Position numbers and translations under genes: made by a program. A DNA stretch of 64,000 bases, from contig JAUICL010000002.1 in assembly GCA_030427905.1 (NCBI GenBank), positions 310,001 through 374,000 of the forward strand, given 5' to 3'. How positions within the stretch are numbered: position 1 is the first letter of the stretch; the number at the start of each line of letters is the position of its first letter. Shown here in pieces: positions 26,018 to 34,613 of this stretch. Origin of the DNA: Bacteroidia bacterium (GTDB taxonomy: Bacteria; Bacteroidota; Bacteroidia; Flavobacteriales_D; Cryomorphaceae). The notes under the pieces are model-generated. The model searched no databases and was not told the origin of the DNA. It was given only the letters and a program-made list of their open reading frames with translations.

Positions 26018-27172
26018 TTATTGGTTGCTGCGCAAAGTGGCGTCCAATTGAATGTCTTGGTTTTCCAGAATGATCCCAGGTACAGCCATAGAATGCACGT
26101 AAGGTGCACCGCGTAAATGGTCGTAGTTGTTGAAAGGGTACTCACCTCCAAAAATGCCAATGTCGGTTCCGTCCGAACCAGCCCCCGGTAAGGGAGATGT
26201 ATCGCTCACTTCTAAGTCGAAATCAAAATTCCACCACCCTCCAGGGCTTATGTTTGCTATACCCGGGTCAGAATCTGGAATGTTGCCACTTCCAACATTG
26301 GCGCTACCTGTAGATTCTGGTGGGAATGTACAACTGGTGGTGCAGGCAAAAGTGAGATTATTGGTGAATACGTTTCCGCTTGAGCTACCTGAAATATCAG
26401 GATTCCAATGAATAAAACTGGCAGGAGTTGCTCCATAAAACAAATTGTTGGAAACCAGGCAATCGAGCAAATTAAAAAAGCCGAAATGATTGCTAGGACC
26501 GTAAAACAGGTTGTTCTTGATTTGGGTTTGATTTCCTGCACTGAGACAGCTTTGCGCATTTGTTCCTAAAAAATACTTAGGTGTAATGATGTTATTGGCA
26601 ATAATCACATCCTCAGACATGCCCAATTCTGTCCTTAAGGAAACTGCCGCCCGATATTCCTGGGTATTAGTATTAACTCCCCCAAAAATATTGTTGCGAA
26701 TCAAGATGTTTTTAACGGGAGCGTTTGTCCCTTGAGCAAGTCCAGGAATTAAACAGTTCTTAATCTCGATGTTTCGAAGCGTGTCTACATCTGCACCAGA
26801 AATCCCGAATACCACAGGTATATAATCGTAAAGCGTGACAACAATACCATTCAGGGAAGCGCCATCGGCTGTGGCTGCATCAAATGTGATTGTTCTGATT
26901 TTGCTGGTCATTCCATCCGGCGAATCTGGAACCATCCCAGCACCCACTAAGTGAACACCTTTGTTAAGGGTGATGTCTCCGTAGCCAGTTTCTGAGGGAA
27001 TAATGTGGATGATGTCGCCATCTTCGGCTGCGTCTATGCATGATTGTAAATCGGCATAAACATGATCTCCTTCAGGAGCATTGTCATTATTATTTGCAGT
27101 AAAATAATTCTGTGAAAATGACATTCCACAGGTTAGCACGAATAGTACAGTTAGAATTTTTTTAGGTCTCAT
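26018..27172 (-). CDS. Secreted right-handed parallel beta-helix protein
   Basis: 384 residues from the ATG at 27172 (MRPKKILTVLFVLTCGMSFSQ signal peptide); an upstream start 33 bases earlier would spoil the signal. Starting YADLQSCIDAAEDGDIIHI, it has Asn-rich rungs such as NILIRNNIFGGVN, VIIANNIIT and CLVSNNLFYGA, the pattern of parallel beta-helices seen in pectate lyase-like folds. No catalytic set is evident and no T9SS C-terminal domain is present; the end DIQLDATLRSNQ is short. It is co-directional with and 9 bases from the T9SS/MopE protein gene, so the two are probably made together. Confidence 0.75.
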   Translation of the reverse strand: MRPKKILTVLFVLTCGMSFSQNYFTANNNDNAPEGDHVYADLQSCIDAAEDGDIIHIIPSETGYGDITLNKGVHLVGAGMVPDSPDGMTSKIRTITFDAATADGASLNGIVVTLYDYIPVVFGISGADVDTLRNIEIKNCLIPGLAQGTNAPVKNILIRNNIFGGVNTNTQEYRAAVSLRTELGMSEDVIIANNIITPKYFLGTNAQSCLSAGNQTQIKNNLFYGPSNHFGFFNLLDCLVSNNLFYGATPASFIHWNPDISGSSSGNVFTNNLTFACTTSCTFPPESTGSANVGSGNIPDSDPGIANISPGGWWNFDFDLEVSDTSPLPGAGSDGTDIGIFGGEYPFNNYDHLRGAPYVHSMAVPGIILENQDIQLDATLRSNQ

Positions 27173-27283
27173 GATATTTAGATTTAGTAATAACCCAAAA
27201 GTCATGTAATACCATAAAAAACGACCTAACCACTACGGCTAGTTTTGGTTAAGTGGTTGATGTATAGGTGTTAAAACGTGTGG

Positions 27284-28906
27284 TTAAGCGGCGGTCTCGG
27301 TCCGTGTGGTTAGTGCTTGAACAGCATCTTTCCGGTTGTTTACATCCAATTTCAGATAGATGTTTTGCAAGTGATACTTGATTGTGCTTACCGATACAAA
27401 GAGTTTTTCGCCAATCTCCTTATTTGTTAACCCTTCTATTAAAAGCATGAAAACGTCCAGCTCCCGATCCGACAAATCTTCTTTCAAAAGTTCATTTACG
27501 CTTTCACGACTCAGGGTGAATTGCTTTGATGAAAGGTACTCAGTAGTGCCTTTCTCAATTTGTTCTCGCAATACGTCCAATTCGCGAACGTGTTGCTTTA
27601 ATTTGATTTTCAAAGCGGCCGCTTCACGCAATTTGACTTGCCGGTACACCAAGAACACAATGACGAGAATGGCAAGAATTCCTATGCTTAGATTCAAGAT
27701 AACCCATTGGCGTTTTTCGGCTTCAATATTGGCGTTTTGGAGCTCCAATATTTCCTTTTCCTTCTTTTCAGACTCGTATTTTTCATTGAGTTCAGCAATC
27801 TCGATCCCTACTTCCAAATTGCGAATCGAATCCTTTAGTGCTTTATACTCAACATGGTTTGCATAAGCGAGTTCGTAATTTTTCAGACTAGCCAAGCTCG
27901 ATGCTTTTTGCCCCAAGGCTATGGCCCATTCATTGACCATTCCCTTCGACTCAAAAACAGGAATAGCTTGGTCGAGCAGCGGGATGGCCTTATCTGGTTG
28001 GTTGCTTATGGTGTATACTTTTGCCAAGCTCACACGAAATGTGGCCAACTCAACATGATACGCGGCAGGAAGTCTGTCGAATACCGATAGGGCGTTGAGC
28101 AGCCTTTCTTCCGCATCTTCCACGTCACCTTTGTTTAATTGAATGAGCGCTAAGTTGTGTTCAAGTCTTGCCGCTGTCACCAAATCCCTGTTTTCATACA
28201 ACAACTCGAGAGCTTTCTGCCCATAAAACATGGCACTATCTGTAGCCTCCGATTTCTGGAAGGCAAGAGACAAACTTTGATTCGCGTCGGCAATGCAATA
28301 CGAGTCATTCGATTTCTCTGCCAGACTTTGAGCTCTTCGATAATAATCAAGTGCTTCGGCATATTGCTCCTGATACACGAGAACATTTCCCAGATTTATC
28401 ATACTATAGGCTTGTCCTTTGAGATCACCTAGTTCTTCAAAGATTTTGAGACCTTTTAACTGTATGTCAAAAGCGTCATTGTACGCCCCAAGTTTGTTGT
28501 AAAGCACGCAAAGTGTGCGAGATGTTATACCAACACTCTTTGGCTCATTTGCTTTTTCGAAATTTCGGAGCGCCTTTTCAAACCAAGGAAGAGCTTCTTG
28601 AAAATTCTGCCCAAGGTAGTAGGTGTAGCCTATGTTTTGTTCGAGTTTGGCCTTTGGATAATAGGCCGTGTCAATTCCCGTTAAGCCGAGTCCTTGCTGC
28701 CCGTATTCACGAGATTTTTCTGGATCTGAGCGCTCATACTCCCTCTGCAATTCTATTAGGGCAAAGGCACGATCTCTCATGGCCATCTCCTGATCATTGC
28801 TGACAGCTATCAAACTGTCGACACGAGAGTTGGAAAAGCTGTTCAACTGAAATGTGAAAAGAAAAAGAAAGAAGGAAACAAAGCGAATCCTGTTTCGACT
28901 TAGCAT
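27284..28906 (-). CDS. Membrane-anchored TPR protein with C-terminal LuxR-type DNA-binding domain
   Basis: 540 residues. Signal or anchor segment (FVSFFLFLFTFQLNSFS), then about seven TPR units (res. 50-360, for example ALPWFEKALRNFEKA), a coiled coil (EIAELNEKYESEKKEKE), one membrane helix (VILNLSIGILAILVIVFLVY, about 398-417) and a LuxR helix-turn-helix (about 475-535, LSDRELDVFMLLIEGLTNKE, VSVSTIKYHLQNIY). The TPRs lie in the periplasm and the HTH in the cytoplasm, so it can link envelope state to transcription in one polypeptide. It stands upstream of the secreted protein genes at 27172-24593; the target genes are not known. Confidence 0.85.
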   Translation of the reverse strand: MLSRNRIRFVSFFLFLFTFQLNSFSNSRVDSLIAVSNDQEMAMRDRAFALIELQREYERSDPEKSREYGQQGLGLTGIDTAYYPKAKLEQNIGYTYYLGQNFQEALPWFEKALRNFEKANEPKSVGITSRTLCVLYNKLGAYNDAFDIQLKGLKIFEELGDLKGQAYSMINLGNVLVYQEQYAEALDYYRRAQSLAEKSNDSYCIADANQSLSLAFQKSEATDSAMFYGQKALELLYENRDLVTAARLEHNLALIQLNKGDVEDAEERLLNALSVFDRLPAAYHVELATFRVSLAKVYTISNQPDKAIPLLDQAIPVFESKGMVNEWAIALGQKASSLASLKNYELAYANHVEYKALKDSIRNLEVGIEIAELNEKYESEKKEKEILELQNANIEAEKRQWVILNLSIGILAILVIVFLVYRQVKLREAAALKIKLKQHVRELDVLREQIEKGTTEYLSSKQFTLSRESVNELLKEDLSDRELDVFMLLIEGLTNKEIGEKLFVSVSTIKYHLQNIYLKLDVNNRKDAVQALTTRTETAA

Positions 28907-28968
28907 GGCAATGGTTTGGCCTTCGAATATCTTGAAAAAGAAATTTTATTGAAAGAAAAATCGAAAGC

Positions 28969-29547
28969 TTAAGTCATTTGCGCTTGGTAGGACTTCTTCC
29001 ACTGGATATACCCAACAATGGAAAACACAAAATACACCACTGTAAGAATGGTGTAGAAGTTTAGGTCGCGGCCCCAGTAGAGTGCGATCGTAGCAAAATT
29101 GATCACTATCCAAAAAAGCCATCCTTCCAGTTTTTTCTTGGCCTCGAGGTAGCTCGCTATAAAGCTGAATATCGTGGTAGTCGAGTCGAAGTATGGTGAA
29201 GCGGCATCGGTGTTTTGAGAAAAGAAATATCCCAATCCAAATGAACTGACGATTCCGATTCCTATCCAAATGGGGTAGGATAGGGCCTTCATCCGCGTTA
29301 CGGGAAGCCCATTGCCTTTGGCACCTTTTCGCCAGAGATTATACCCGTAAAAACCGATAACGACGTAGTACACGTAGAGAATAGACTCGGAGTAAAGCTC
29401 CGTTCGGATAAAGAGAAAGATGCTGATAAAGGAAGATGCGATCCCGAAAAACCAACAGAGAATATTCTCCTTGATCATCAAGATTAAATAGATAAGGCCG
29501 AGTCCAACGGCCGACAATTCGAGAATGAGATCTGTGCTTAATTCCAT
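28969..29547 (-). CDS. pnuC: PnuC-type nicotinamide riboside/vitamin transporter
   Basis: 192 residues with about seven membrane helices. The N-terminal LSAVGLGLIYLILMIKENI, then CWFFGIASSFISIFLFIRTE and YYVVIGFYGYNLWRKG, are typical of PnuC, a facilitator of nicotinamide riboside (some relatives carry thiamine or riboflavin). The final KKSYQAQ is cytoplasmic and basic. The start overlaps the stop of the oxygenase gene by one base (TAATG), so the genes are translationally coupled. No nadR kinase is visible nearby, and no TPP riboswitch signature precedes the operon, so the substrate stays open. Confidence 0.85.
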   Translation of the reverse strand: MELSTDLILELSAVGLGLIYLILMIKENILCWFFGIASSFISIFLFIRTELYSESILYVYYVVIGFYGYNLWRKGAKGNGLPVTRMKALSYPIWIGIGIVSSFGLGYFFSQNTDAASPYFDSTTTIFSFIASYLEAKKKLEGWLFWIVINFATIALYWGRDLNFYTILTVVYFVFSIVGYIQWKKSYQAQMT

Positions 29548-30299
29548 TAAAACAGGGAAAGGTAATTATCGTAATACGTCTGTGGTTGGTGCTGAACACC
29601 CTTCCAGGCAAAAGGCGCTTCGGGCTTTACAAGCGAAAAGCTGGCAAAAGACCAGCGCTCACTGGCCGTATCAGTTTCCACACGATGGTTCAATCCTTTG
29701 AGCTCACCATCCGTCAGCCACTCCAGCAGATAGCCCGGGAAAATGACAAAGTTGTCAACCTGTCCGAGCGATTCAAACTCCCCATCTTCCCGCTCGAAAA
29801 TGAGCCCTTCGGGATTTCCAAAGGCAAAAACGGTGAAGAGAGAAACATCGCTGTGGTTAGTCAGTCGGGGTGAGGAATTGTAAAGACTCGATGCATTTTT
29901 CTCAGCAGGATAAAAATTGCAAGAGATCATGTGGCCGATGTGATTTTCGTAAACATCTTTGAGTCCAGGTAGGGCTATGGACTCGATGGCTTTGAGTTCT
30001 AGTTCGCGGATTTCTTTCTTTATCGATTTCCAATCCTTCTTGAGAAAAGATTGAAACTCATTGGGGAACCGATCGGCAGGCTCCAGATCGGAGAGTACAA
30101 AGGAGTGGAGTTTGTCTTCGGGATATTGATTCAAGCTATCGCTTTGGCCTTGAAACGAATAGCCGTCGAAGGCGCAGTTCATCTGCTTCTGCAAATACTT
30201 CTCTTTGTAGGATTCGGGCTTTGACATAAAGCTGCGAAAGCTGTCGATCAAGCTATCTGGTTCAAAGGCTTTTTTACTCGTTTTATACGGAAACTCCAT
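29547..30299 (-). CDS. 2-oxoglutarate/Fe(II)-dependent oxygenase, isopenicillin-N-synthase type
   Basis: 250 residues from the ATG at 30299; a TTG 9 bases upstream is possible. The double-stranded beta-helix core has the iron triad H-x-D...H: H and D in RLTNHSDVSLFTVF and the distal H in GLNHRVE, plus an arginine/serine pair in ERWSFASFSL for the co-substrate. Such enzymes hydroxylate or cyclise small molecules or sugars with O2. Neighbours are a GT90 glycosyltransferase (stop 1 base before this ATG) and PnuC. The combination is unusual; an action on a glycan or on a natural product is inference. Confidence 0.8.
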   Translation of the reverse strand: MEFPYKTSKKAFEPDSLIDSFRSFMSKPESYKEKYLQKQMNCAFDGYSFQGQSDSLNQYPEDKLHSFVLSDLEPADRFPNEFQSFLKKDWKSIKKEIRELELKAIESIALPGLKDVYENHIGHMISCNFYPAEKNASSLYNSSPRLTNHSDVSLFTVFAFGNPEGLIFEREDGEFESLGQVDNFVIFPGYLLEWLTDGELKGLNHRVETDTASERWSFASFSLVKPEAPFAWKGVQHQPQTYYDNYLSLF

Positions 30300-30300
30300 A

Positions 30301-31239
30301 TCAATCAAACTTCAAGGCATTTTTCTGGCCGCTCATTTCCGCGTAGCGTTCCAGCACTTTTAGGCAGAGCAGGTCCTCGAGCAGCCGATCTTGAAACTGC
30401 GCTACGAATGCATGCGCCTGATCGATAATCGCCTTAGCCGCATCGGGGTGAGCCAGGTAGTACTCAATTTTTTCAGGAAGATCCGAAAAGTCCGGTTTGA
30501 CTTCCACGTAGTGTTTTTCAGGCTCTAGCCGTCCTTCCATAAACCAGGTCTCACAAGTTGGCCGCGGCATGATGCAAAGCGAATTTGAACTCATGGCCCA
30601 TTTCAAATTAGTGGCCACATCGTTTCCTTCCGGACAGGCGATAAATTTATAGTCCAATTGTTCCTTTATCGGCATCGGCTCTTTCTGCCAGGCCACATCT
30701 TCGGCTGGCTTATTGGTTTGGCCCACATCCGTCAGCGGGTGATCCCAATACATCTCCACAAACTCCCTGCGCAAAGGCCAGTAGGCACCACCGCGCCACA
30801 CGAGCTTGTCCTTTTTGTTTTCGTAAGGTACCGTGTCTTTCACCCATTGGAAATGCCGTTTTTTATTGAGCTTAAAGAGAATGGAGTTGGCGTTGTCTTT
30901 GGTGAGTGGACGCGCCTTGAAGAGCGTGGGATAGGCATATACATCCAGATCGTCGCCAAACTTGTAGGCAAAACGGGTATCCTTTTTGAAATAGTGGAGA
31001 AACTCCTTCAAATCGAGAAAGTAGCCCGTGCCTTTGGTCTTTTTGAAATCTTTGACGGCCACAGCTTTTTCGGGAATGGGGAAGTGGTTATTGACCTTGA
31101 AATAGTAATCGAGTCGGTCTGTGATTACCTGCTGGTCAATTGATTTCTCGTATGCGCGAAGCTTTCGGTAGTAGCTTCGAAAATAGCTCACCGGCAAGGC
31201 ATTTCTTCCATATCCCGAGATGTAGTAAAAAAGCTTCAT
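30301..31239 (-). CDS. Glycosyltransferase family 90 (CAP10/LpsA-like)
   Basis: 312 residues from the ATG at 31239 (MKLFYYISGYG). Conserved blocks LVWRGGAYWPLRREFVEMY, LDYKFIACPEGNDVATNLKW and the downstream MPRPTCETWFMEG match the GT90/lipopolysaccharide-A core, whose members add xylose or other sugars to glycans or to lipid A outer core. It is expected in the cytoplasm or membrane-associated. It is the first gene of a three-gene unit with an oxygenase and PnuC (gaps of 1 and -1 bases). It diverges from pepD across a 70-base gap. Confidence 0.8.
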   Translation of the reverse strand: MKLFYYISGYGRNALPVSYFRSYYRKLRAYEKSIDQQVITDRLDYYFKVNNHFPIPEKAVAVKDFKKTKGTGYFLDLKEFLHYFKKDTRFAYKFGDDLDVYAYPTLFKARPLTKDNANSILFKLNKKRHFQWVKDTVPYENKKDKLVWRGGAYWPLRREFVEMYWDHPLTDVGQTNKPAEDVAWQKEPMPIKEQLDYKFIACPEGNDVATNLKWAMSSNSLCIMPRPTCETWFMEGRLEPEKHYVEVKPDFSDLPEKIEYYLAHPDAAKAIIDQAHAFVAQFQDRLLEDLLCLKVLERYAEMSGQKNALKFD

Positions 31240-31283
31240 GGCAGGTTGACAAATTAACGCCTTTTTTCTTCGATTGGGCCTAT

Positions 31284-31291
31284 TAACTTTG
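31284..31291 (+). promoter_or_regulatory. Perfect -7 box (TAACTTTG) upstream of pepD
   Basis: TAACTTTG matches TAnnTTTG exactly; predicted transcription start about 12 bases before the pepD ATG at 31310. No TTG lies at normal spacing upstream. Confidence 0.4.
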
Positions 31292-31309
31292 CCCTTCAAA
31301 ATAAAGAAC

Positions 31310-32767
31310 ATGAGCCAAGAAGTACGATCACTCCAACCCGAATCTTTGTGGAACCATTTTGCCGATCTGAACGCCGTGCCGCGGCCGAGTAAGAAGGAAG
31401 AGCGCGTGAGAGCCTTTATGGTCGACTTCGGAGAGAAGCTCAATCTCCCAACTCGTGTAGATGAAATCGGTAATGTGATTATCACCAAGCCCGCTTCGGC
31501 TGGGATGGAAGATCGTGCCACTATCGTGATGCAGAGTCACATCGATATGGTTCACCAGAAAAACAACGATACCGACTTTGATTTTGACACCCAAGGAATC
31601 CAGATGTATGTGGATGAAGACTGGGTGAAGGCAAAAGGGACCACCTTGGGCGCCGACAATGGAATTGGCGTGGCCACGATCATGGCTATCCTTTCGAGCG
31701 ATACCATCGCACACCCACCTATCGAAGCCCTGTTCACCATCGATGAAGAAACGGGAATGACGGGAGCGCTTGGCTTAAAAGGCGGCGAGTTGACGGGAAA
31801 ATACCTGCTAAACCTGGATACCGAAGACGACGATGAATTGAGCATTGGATGTGCTGGTGGGGTGGATATTACCATTTCGGGTACTTACGAATTGAGCGAT
31901 GTTCCAGCAGATTCAACTCGCTTGAAATTGACCGTGAAAGGCTTGAACGGTGGACACAGTGGGATGGATATAAACAAGGGGCTCGGAAATGCGAACAAGC
32001 TCTTGAACCGGATTCTCTGGGTGGCCAACAAGAAATTCGATATTGCTCTGATCTCATTTGATGGCGGTGGATTGCGAAATGCCATTCCACGCGAAGCCCA
32101 AGCGGAAATTGCCGTTTCTGACAAGGCTTCCTTCAGCGCCTGGCTTGCCGAATTGACCCAAACCATCAAAACCGAATACAGTACAACCGACCCCAATTTG
32201 ACTATCGTTCTGGATGAGTCTGGAGCGGGTGGAAAGGCCGTTAACGGAAAGTTTGCCACGCAAATTTTGAACGCCATATACGCCTGTCATAATGGGATCT
32301 ACCGAATGAGCCCTGATATTGCTGATTTGGTACAGACGAGCAATAACCTGGCTCGTGTTTTAATCAAAGAAGGAAATTGCGAGATCCTTTGCCTGACTCG
32401 TGGTTCAGTTGACTCAGAAAAGGACGATTTGGCTCAAGCCATCACAGCCAATTTTGAGAACATCGGTGGCGCGGTAAAGCTATCGGGATCTTATCCCGGC
32501 TGGACGCCACAGCCCGAGTCTGATCTTGTGAAAATCATGAGCGATCTATACCGTGAGATCAACAACGAAGAGCCAAACGTACTGGCTTGTCACGCCGGCT
32601 TGGAGTGTGGAATTCTCGGAACGAACTACCCAGAAATGGAGATGATTTCTTTCGGTCCGAACATCCGCGGCGCCCACTCACCCGACGAGAAAGTTCAGAT
32701 TAGCTCGGTTCAGAAGTACTGGGATTTTACGCTCGAAGCTTTGAAGCGGATTCCTGTGAAGGAGTAA
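31310..32767 (+). CDS. pepD: Aminoacyl-histidine dipeptidase (Xaa-His dipeptidase)
   Basis: 485 residues, normal for PepD (M20 family). Metal-site residues: H77 and D79 in MQSHIDMVHQ, D116 in GADNGIG, E146/E147 in IDEETGM, D170 in LNLDTEDDDE, and a C-terminal histidine in GAHSPDEKV. CHAGLECGILG is the PepD-specific C-terminal block. It is a cytoplasmic dinuclear Zn dipeptidase that splits Xaa-His and related dipeptides. The upstream ATG at 31274 would add 12 residues of no family similarity, so 31310 is chosen; it fits the -7 box. Confidence 0.94.
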   Translation: MSQEVRSLQPESLWNHFADLNAVPRPSKKEERVRAFMVDFGEKLNLPTRVDEIGNVIITKPASAGMEDRATIVMQSHIDMVHQKNNDTDFDFDTQGIQMYVDEDWVKAKGTTLGADNGIGVATIMAILSSDTIAHPPIEALFTIDEETGMTGALGLKGGELTGKYLLNLDTEDDDELSIGCAGGVDITISGTYELSDVPADSTRLKLTVKGLNGGHSGMDINKGLGNANKLLNRILWVANKKFDIALISFDGGGLRNAIPREAQAEIAVSDKASFSAWLAELTQTIKTEYSTTDPNLTIVLDESGAGGKAVNGKFATQILNAIYACHNGIYRMSPDIADLVQTSNNLARVLIKEGNCEILCLTRGSVDSEKDDLAQAITANFENIGGAVKLSGSYPGWTPQPESDLVKIMSDLYREINNEEPNVLACHAGLECGILGTNYPEMEMISFGPNIRGAHSPDEKVQISSVQKYWDFTLEALKRIPVKE

Positions 32768-32797
32768 GGGCAATGCTGCCCAACCATGGGGATTAGA

Positions 32798-34204
32798 TTA
32801 TTCCACCACCACCTTCCCGCTACTCAACAACTGACCAGCCGCTGTAAGTTGATAGATATAGAGACCTGTCTCGAGATGGTCGCGTTGAATTTTTGTGGAC
32901 TCTTGTCTGATGATCTCCGTTTTGATCAAACGGCCAGAACTATCATAAAGCGAAAACAACACGTTTTCTGAAGGGACTTCTTCCAAATAGAGCCAAGACT
33001 CATTTATCATGGGGTTGGGCGAGAAATGTGACTTGATCAAGTTCGGATTATCTACCGACAAAACCGGCGTATAGCAGAAGTTTGGCTCTTGTGTGGTATC
33101 GTAGGCCCAAAGTGCGTCGTATATATCGTTTTCGATATCGAGAAAATAGGCCTTCGCAATAATCAAGGTATCTCCGTAAAACGTTAATCCTTGGAACGGT
33201 TGATAAAACTCAATATCCTGAATAAAATCCTGAGTGTAAAGCTCACACCATTGCACACCATCCCACCGAGCTACTCCGTGAATGGGCTGATCGTTGATAT
33301 AGTAGTAATCTCCCAGTGCATAGAGGTAATCTCCATGCTTTGCAATTGTTGTTCCTGTACCTGAAAATTGCCCCGTTTGCCCAGATTCTCCATAAAAGAT
33401 GGTTCCATTCAGCCCAGAAAGTACTTCTCCATTATACTTGATGATATTAGATCCAGGGTTTCCTTGAGCAGCATCAATCCCTCCACTCAAATAGAGTTCT
33501 CCTAGAAATTCTTCCATCCATAAAACTCCCGCCGGCCCAATAATTGGTTGCCCCGCTTGGACTAACATACCATTTTCGACTTTTCCAAAATAGTCAGGTT
33601 CTGACACTGAAAAGAGACCGGAGATATAATAGTCTCCGTTATAAAACGCGATATCTTTGATTTTAGGGTACCATTCATCTAATTCAGTCGCATCAGGTAT
33701 AACAGGCTCCCATACATCACCAGCAAGTTTGCTAACATAAGGGTTTTCGATACCGTCTATTTCAGAAAATGATCCTATCGCAAATAGCGTGTCATTAACT
33801 ACCTTCAGCTTCCGGACAACATTATTAAACTCCCAAGGATAAGTCCAAGTATTACCATCGTAATAAGCAATACGCGGCATTGTTTGGTCACCAACATATG
33901 CTAAACTTCCTCCTACTAGAATACCGTCTTCCCAATCAACGAAGGTGAACATGCCATAGGTTATTGAATCTGACAAAATATGCCAGCCTTCCGAATTAAA
34001 TCCGGCGAGTACAAAATTCCCATCTTCATGGTTCATTCCCCATAAATAAATAACCAAATCAAGATTTTCTGAATATCCGATTTGCTCAAAACCAGCCATT
34101 TCACCTGGTTCTGAAATGCCCTCCCATTGCGCAGGTTGAGCTATCGCTAGGATAGGAAGAAAAAGGCAAGCAAAGTAGAATGTCAGGGTTCTCATCTTCA
34201 TCAT
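32798..34204 (-). CDS. Secreted T9SS type A protein, beta-propeller-like
   Basis: 468 residues from the ATG at 34204 (MMKMRTLTFYFACLFLPILAIAQ); a TTG 12 bases upstream is possible. The middle shows repeated units of the type YDGNTWTYPWEF, FYNGDYYISGLF, YNGEVLSGLNG, WDGVQWCELY, as in beta-propeller proteins that contain a series of W/G-rich blades. The C-terminus (SHFSPNPMINESWLYL, LYDSSGRLIKT, ETGLYIYQLTAAGQ) is a T9SS sorting domain. It converges with pepD across 30 bases. A surface or secreted role; ligand unknown. Confidence 0.75.
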   Translation of the reverse strand: MMKMRTLTFYFACLFLPILAIAQPAQWEGISEPGEMAGFEQIGYSENLDLVIYLWGMNHEDGNFVLAGFNSEGWHILSDSITYGMFTFVDWEDGILVGGSLAYVGDQTMPRIAYYDGNTWTYPWEFNNVVRKLKVVNDTLFAIGSFSEIDGIENPYVSKLAGDVWEPVIPDATELDEWYPKIKDIAFYNGDYYISGLFSVSEPDYFGKVENGMLVQAGQPIIGPAGVLWMEEFLGELYLSGGIDAAQGNPGSNIIKYNGEVLSGLNGTIFYGESGQTGQFSGTGTTIAKHGDYLYALGDYYYINDQPIHGVARWDGVQWCELYTQDFIQDIEFYQPFQGLTFYGDTLIIAKAYFLDIENDIYDALWAYDTTQEPNFCYTPVLSVDNPNLIKSHFSPNPMINESWLYLEEVPSENVLFSLYDSSGRLIKTEIIRQESTKIQRDHLETGLYIYQLTAAGQLLSSGKVVVE

Positions 34205-34613
34205 ACTAAGGTTCAATTTAAGAAGAATTCAAGTATCAATTAGCCTATGACCCCAGATTCTCGAGTCTTGAATCGAATCAATACTATCCATTCCCACTAA
34301 AAAAATAAATTTCAGGTGACATCTCTGTCAACTCTATTCATCATAGGTCAACTCAGTATCAATCGTAGCATTATAAAGACCCCGAAACATTATGTGGCCA
34401 CCCAAGACTCATGAACCATAAATGACTAGGTCACTTTAGGACAATTGCCGTCCATCCCCGATGATCTGAGGTATCGGGACAGGCTCGATACAAATTTTCT
34501 TCCTTACGTTCAGAAAATTCACTCGATGTGACTTTGTTCTATCCGTAAATTAACCGACTCAAGACCCATTACCACTACTATTTTTCCGATATTCGCAGTC
34601 CAAAATTTTCCCC
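34205..34613. other. Gene-free region between T9SS gene and ettA
   Basis: 409 bases with no plausible ORF. Divergent promoters for the T9SS gene and ettA must lie here; TATTTTTC (34587-34594) is a one-mismatch -7 candidate for ettA. A structured repeat (34471-34519) lies in the middle of the ettA-proximal half. Confidence 0.4.
34471..34519. repeat. Double-hairpin element, candidate interspersed repeat
   Basis: Two adjacent inverted repeats: GTATCG/CGATAC (34471-34476 with 34486-34491) and AATTTTCT/AGAAAATT (34493-34500 with 34512-34519), followed by CACTCGATGTGAC. Sequences of this form occur between genes in other Bacteroidota as far as I recall; copy number cannot be measured here. Confidence 0.45.

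Noticed and set aside
28969-31309. Possible TPP or NAD riboswitch upstream of the PnuC operon
   Set aside because: The leader between 31240 and 31309 is too short and has no CTGAGA or other conserved aptamer motif.
31240-31521. Longer GT90 protein with 94 extra N-terminal residues
   Set aside because: The extension would overlap the pepD start region and has no GT90 similarity; the ATG at 31239 gives the normal N-terminus.
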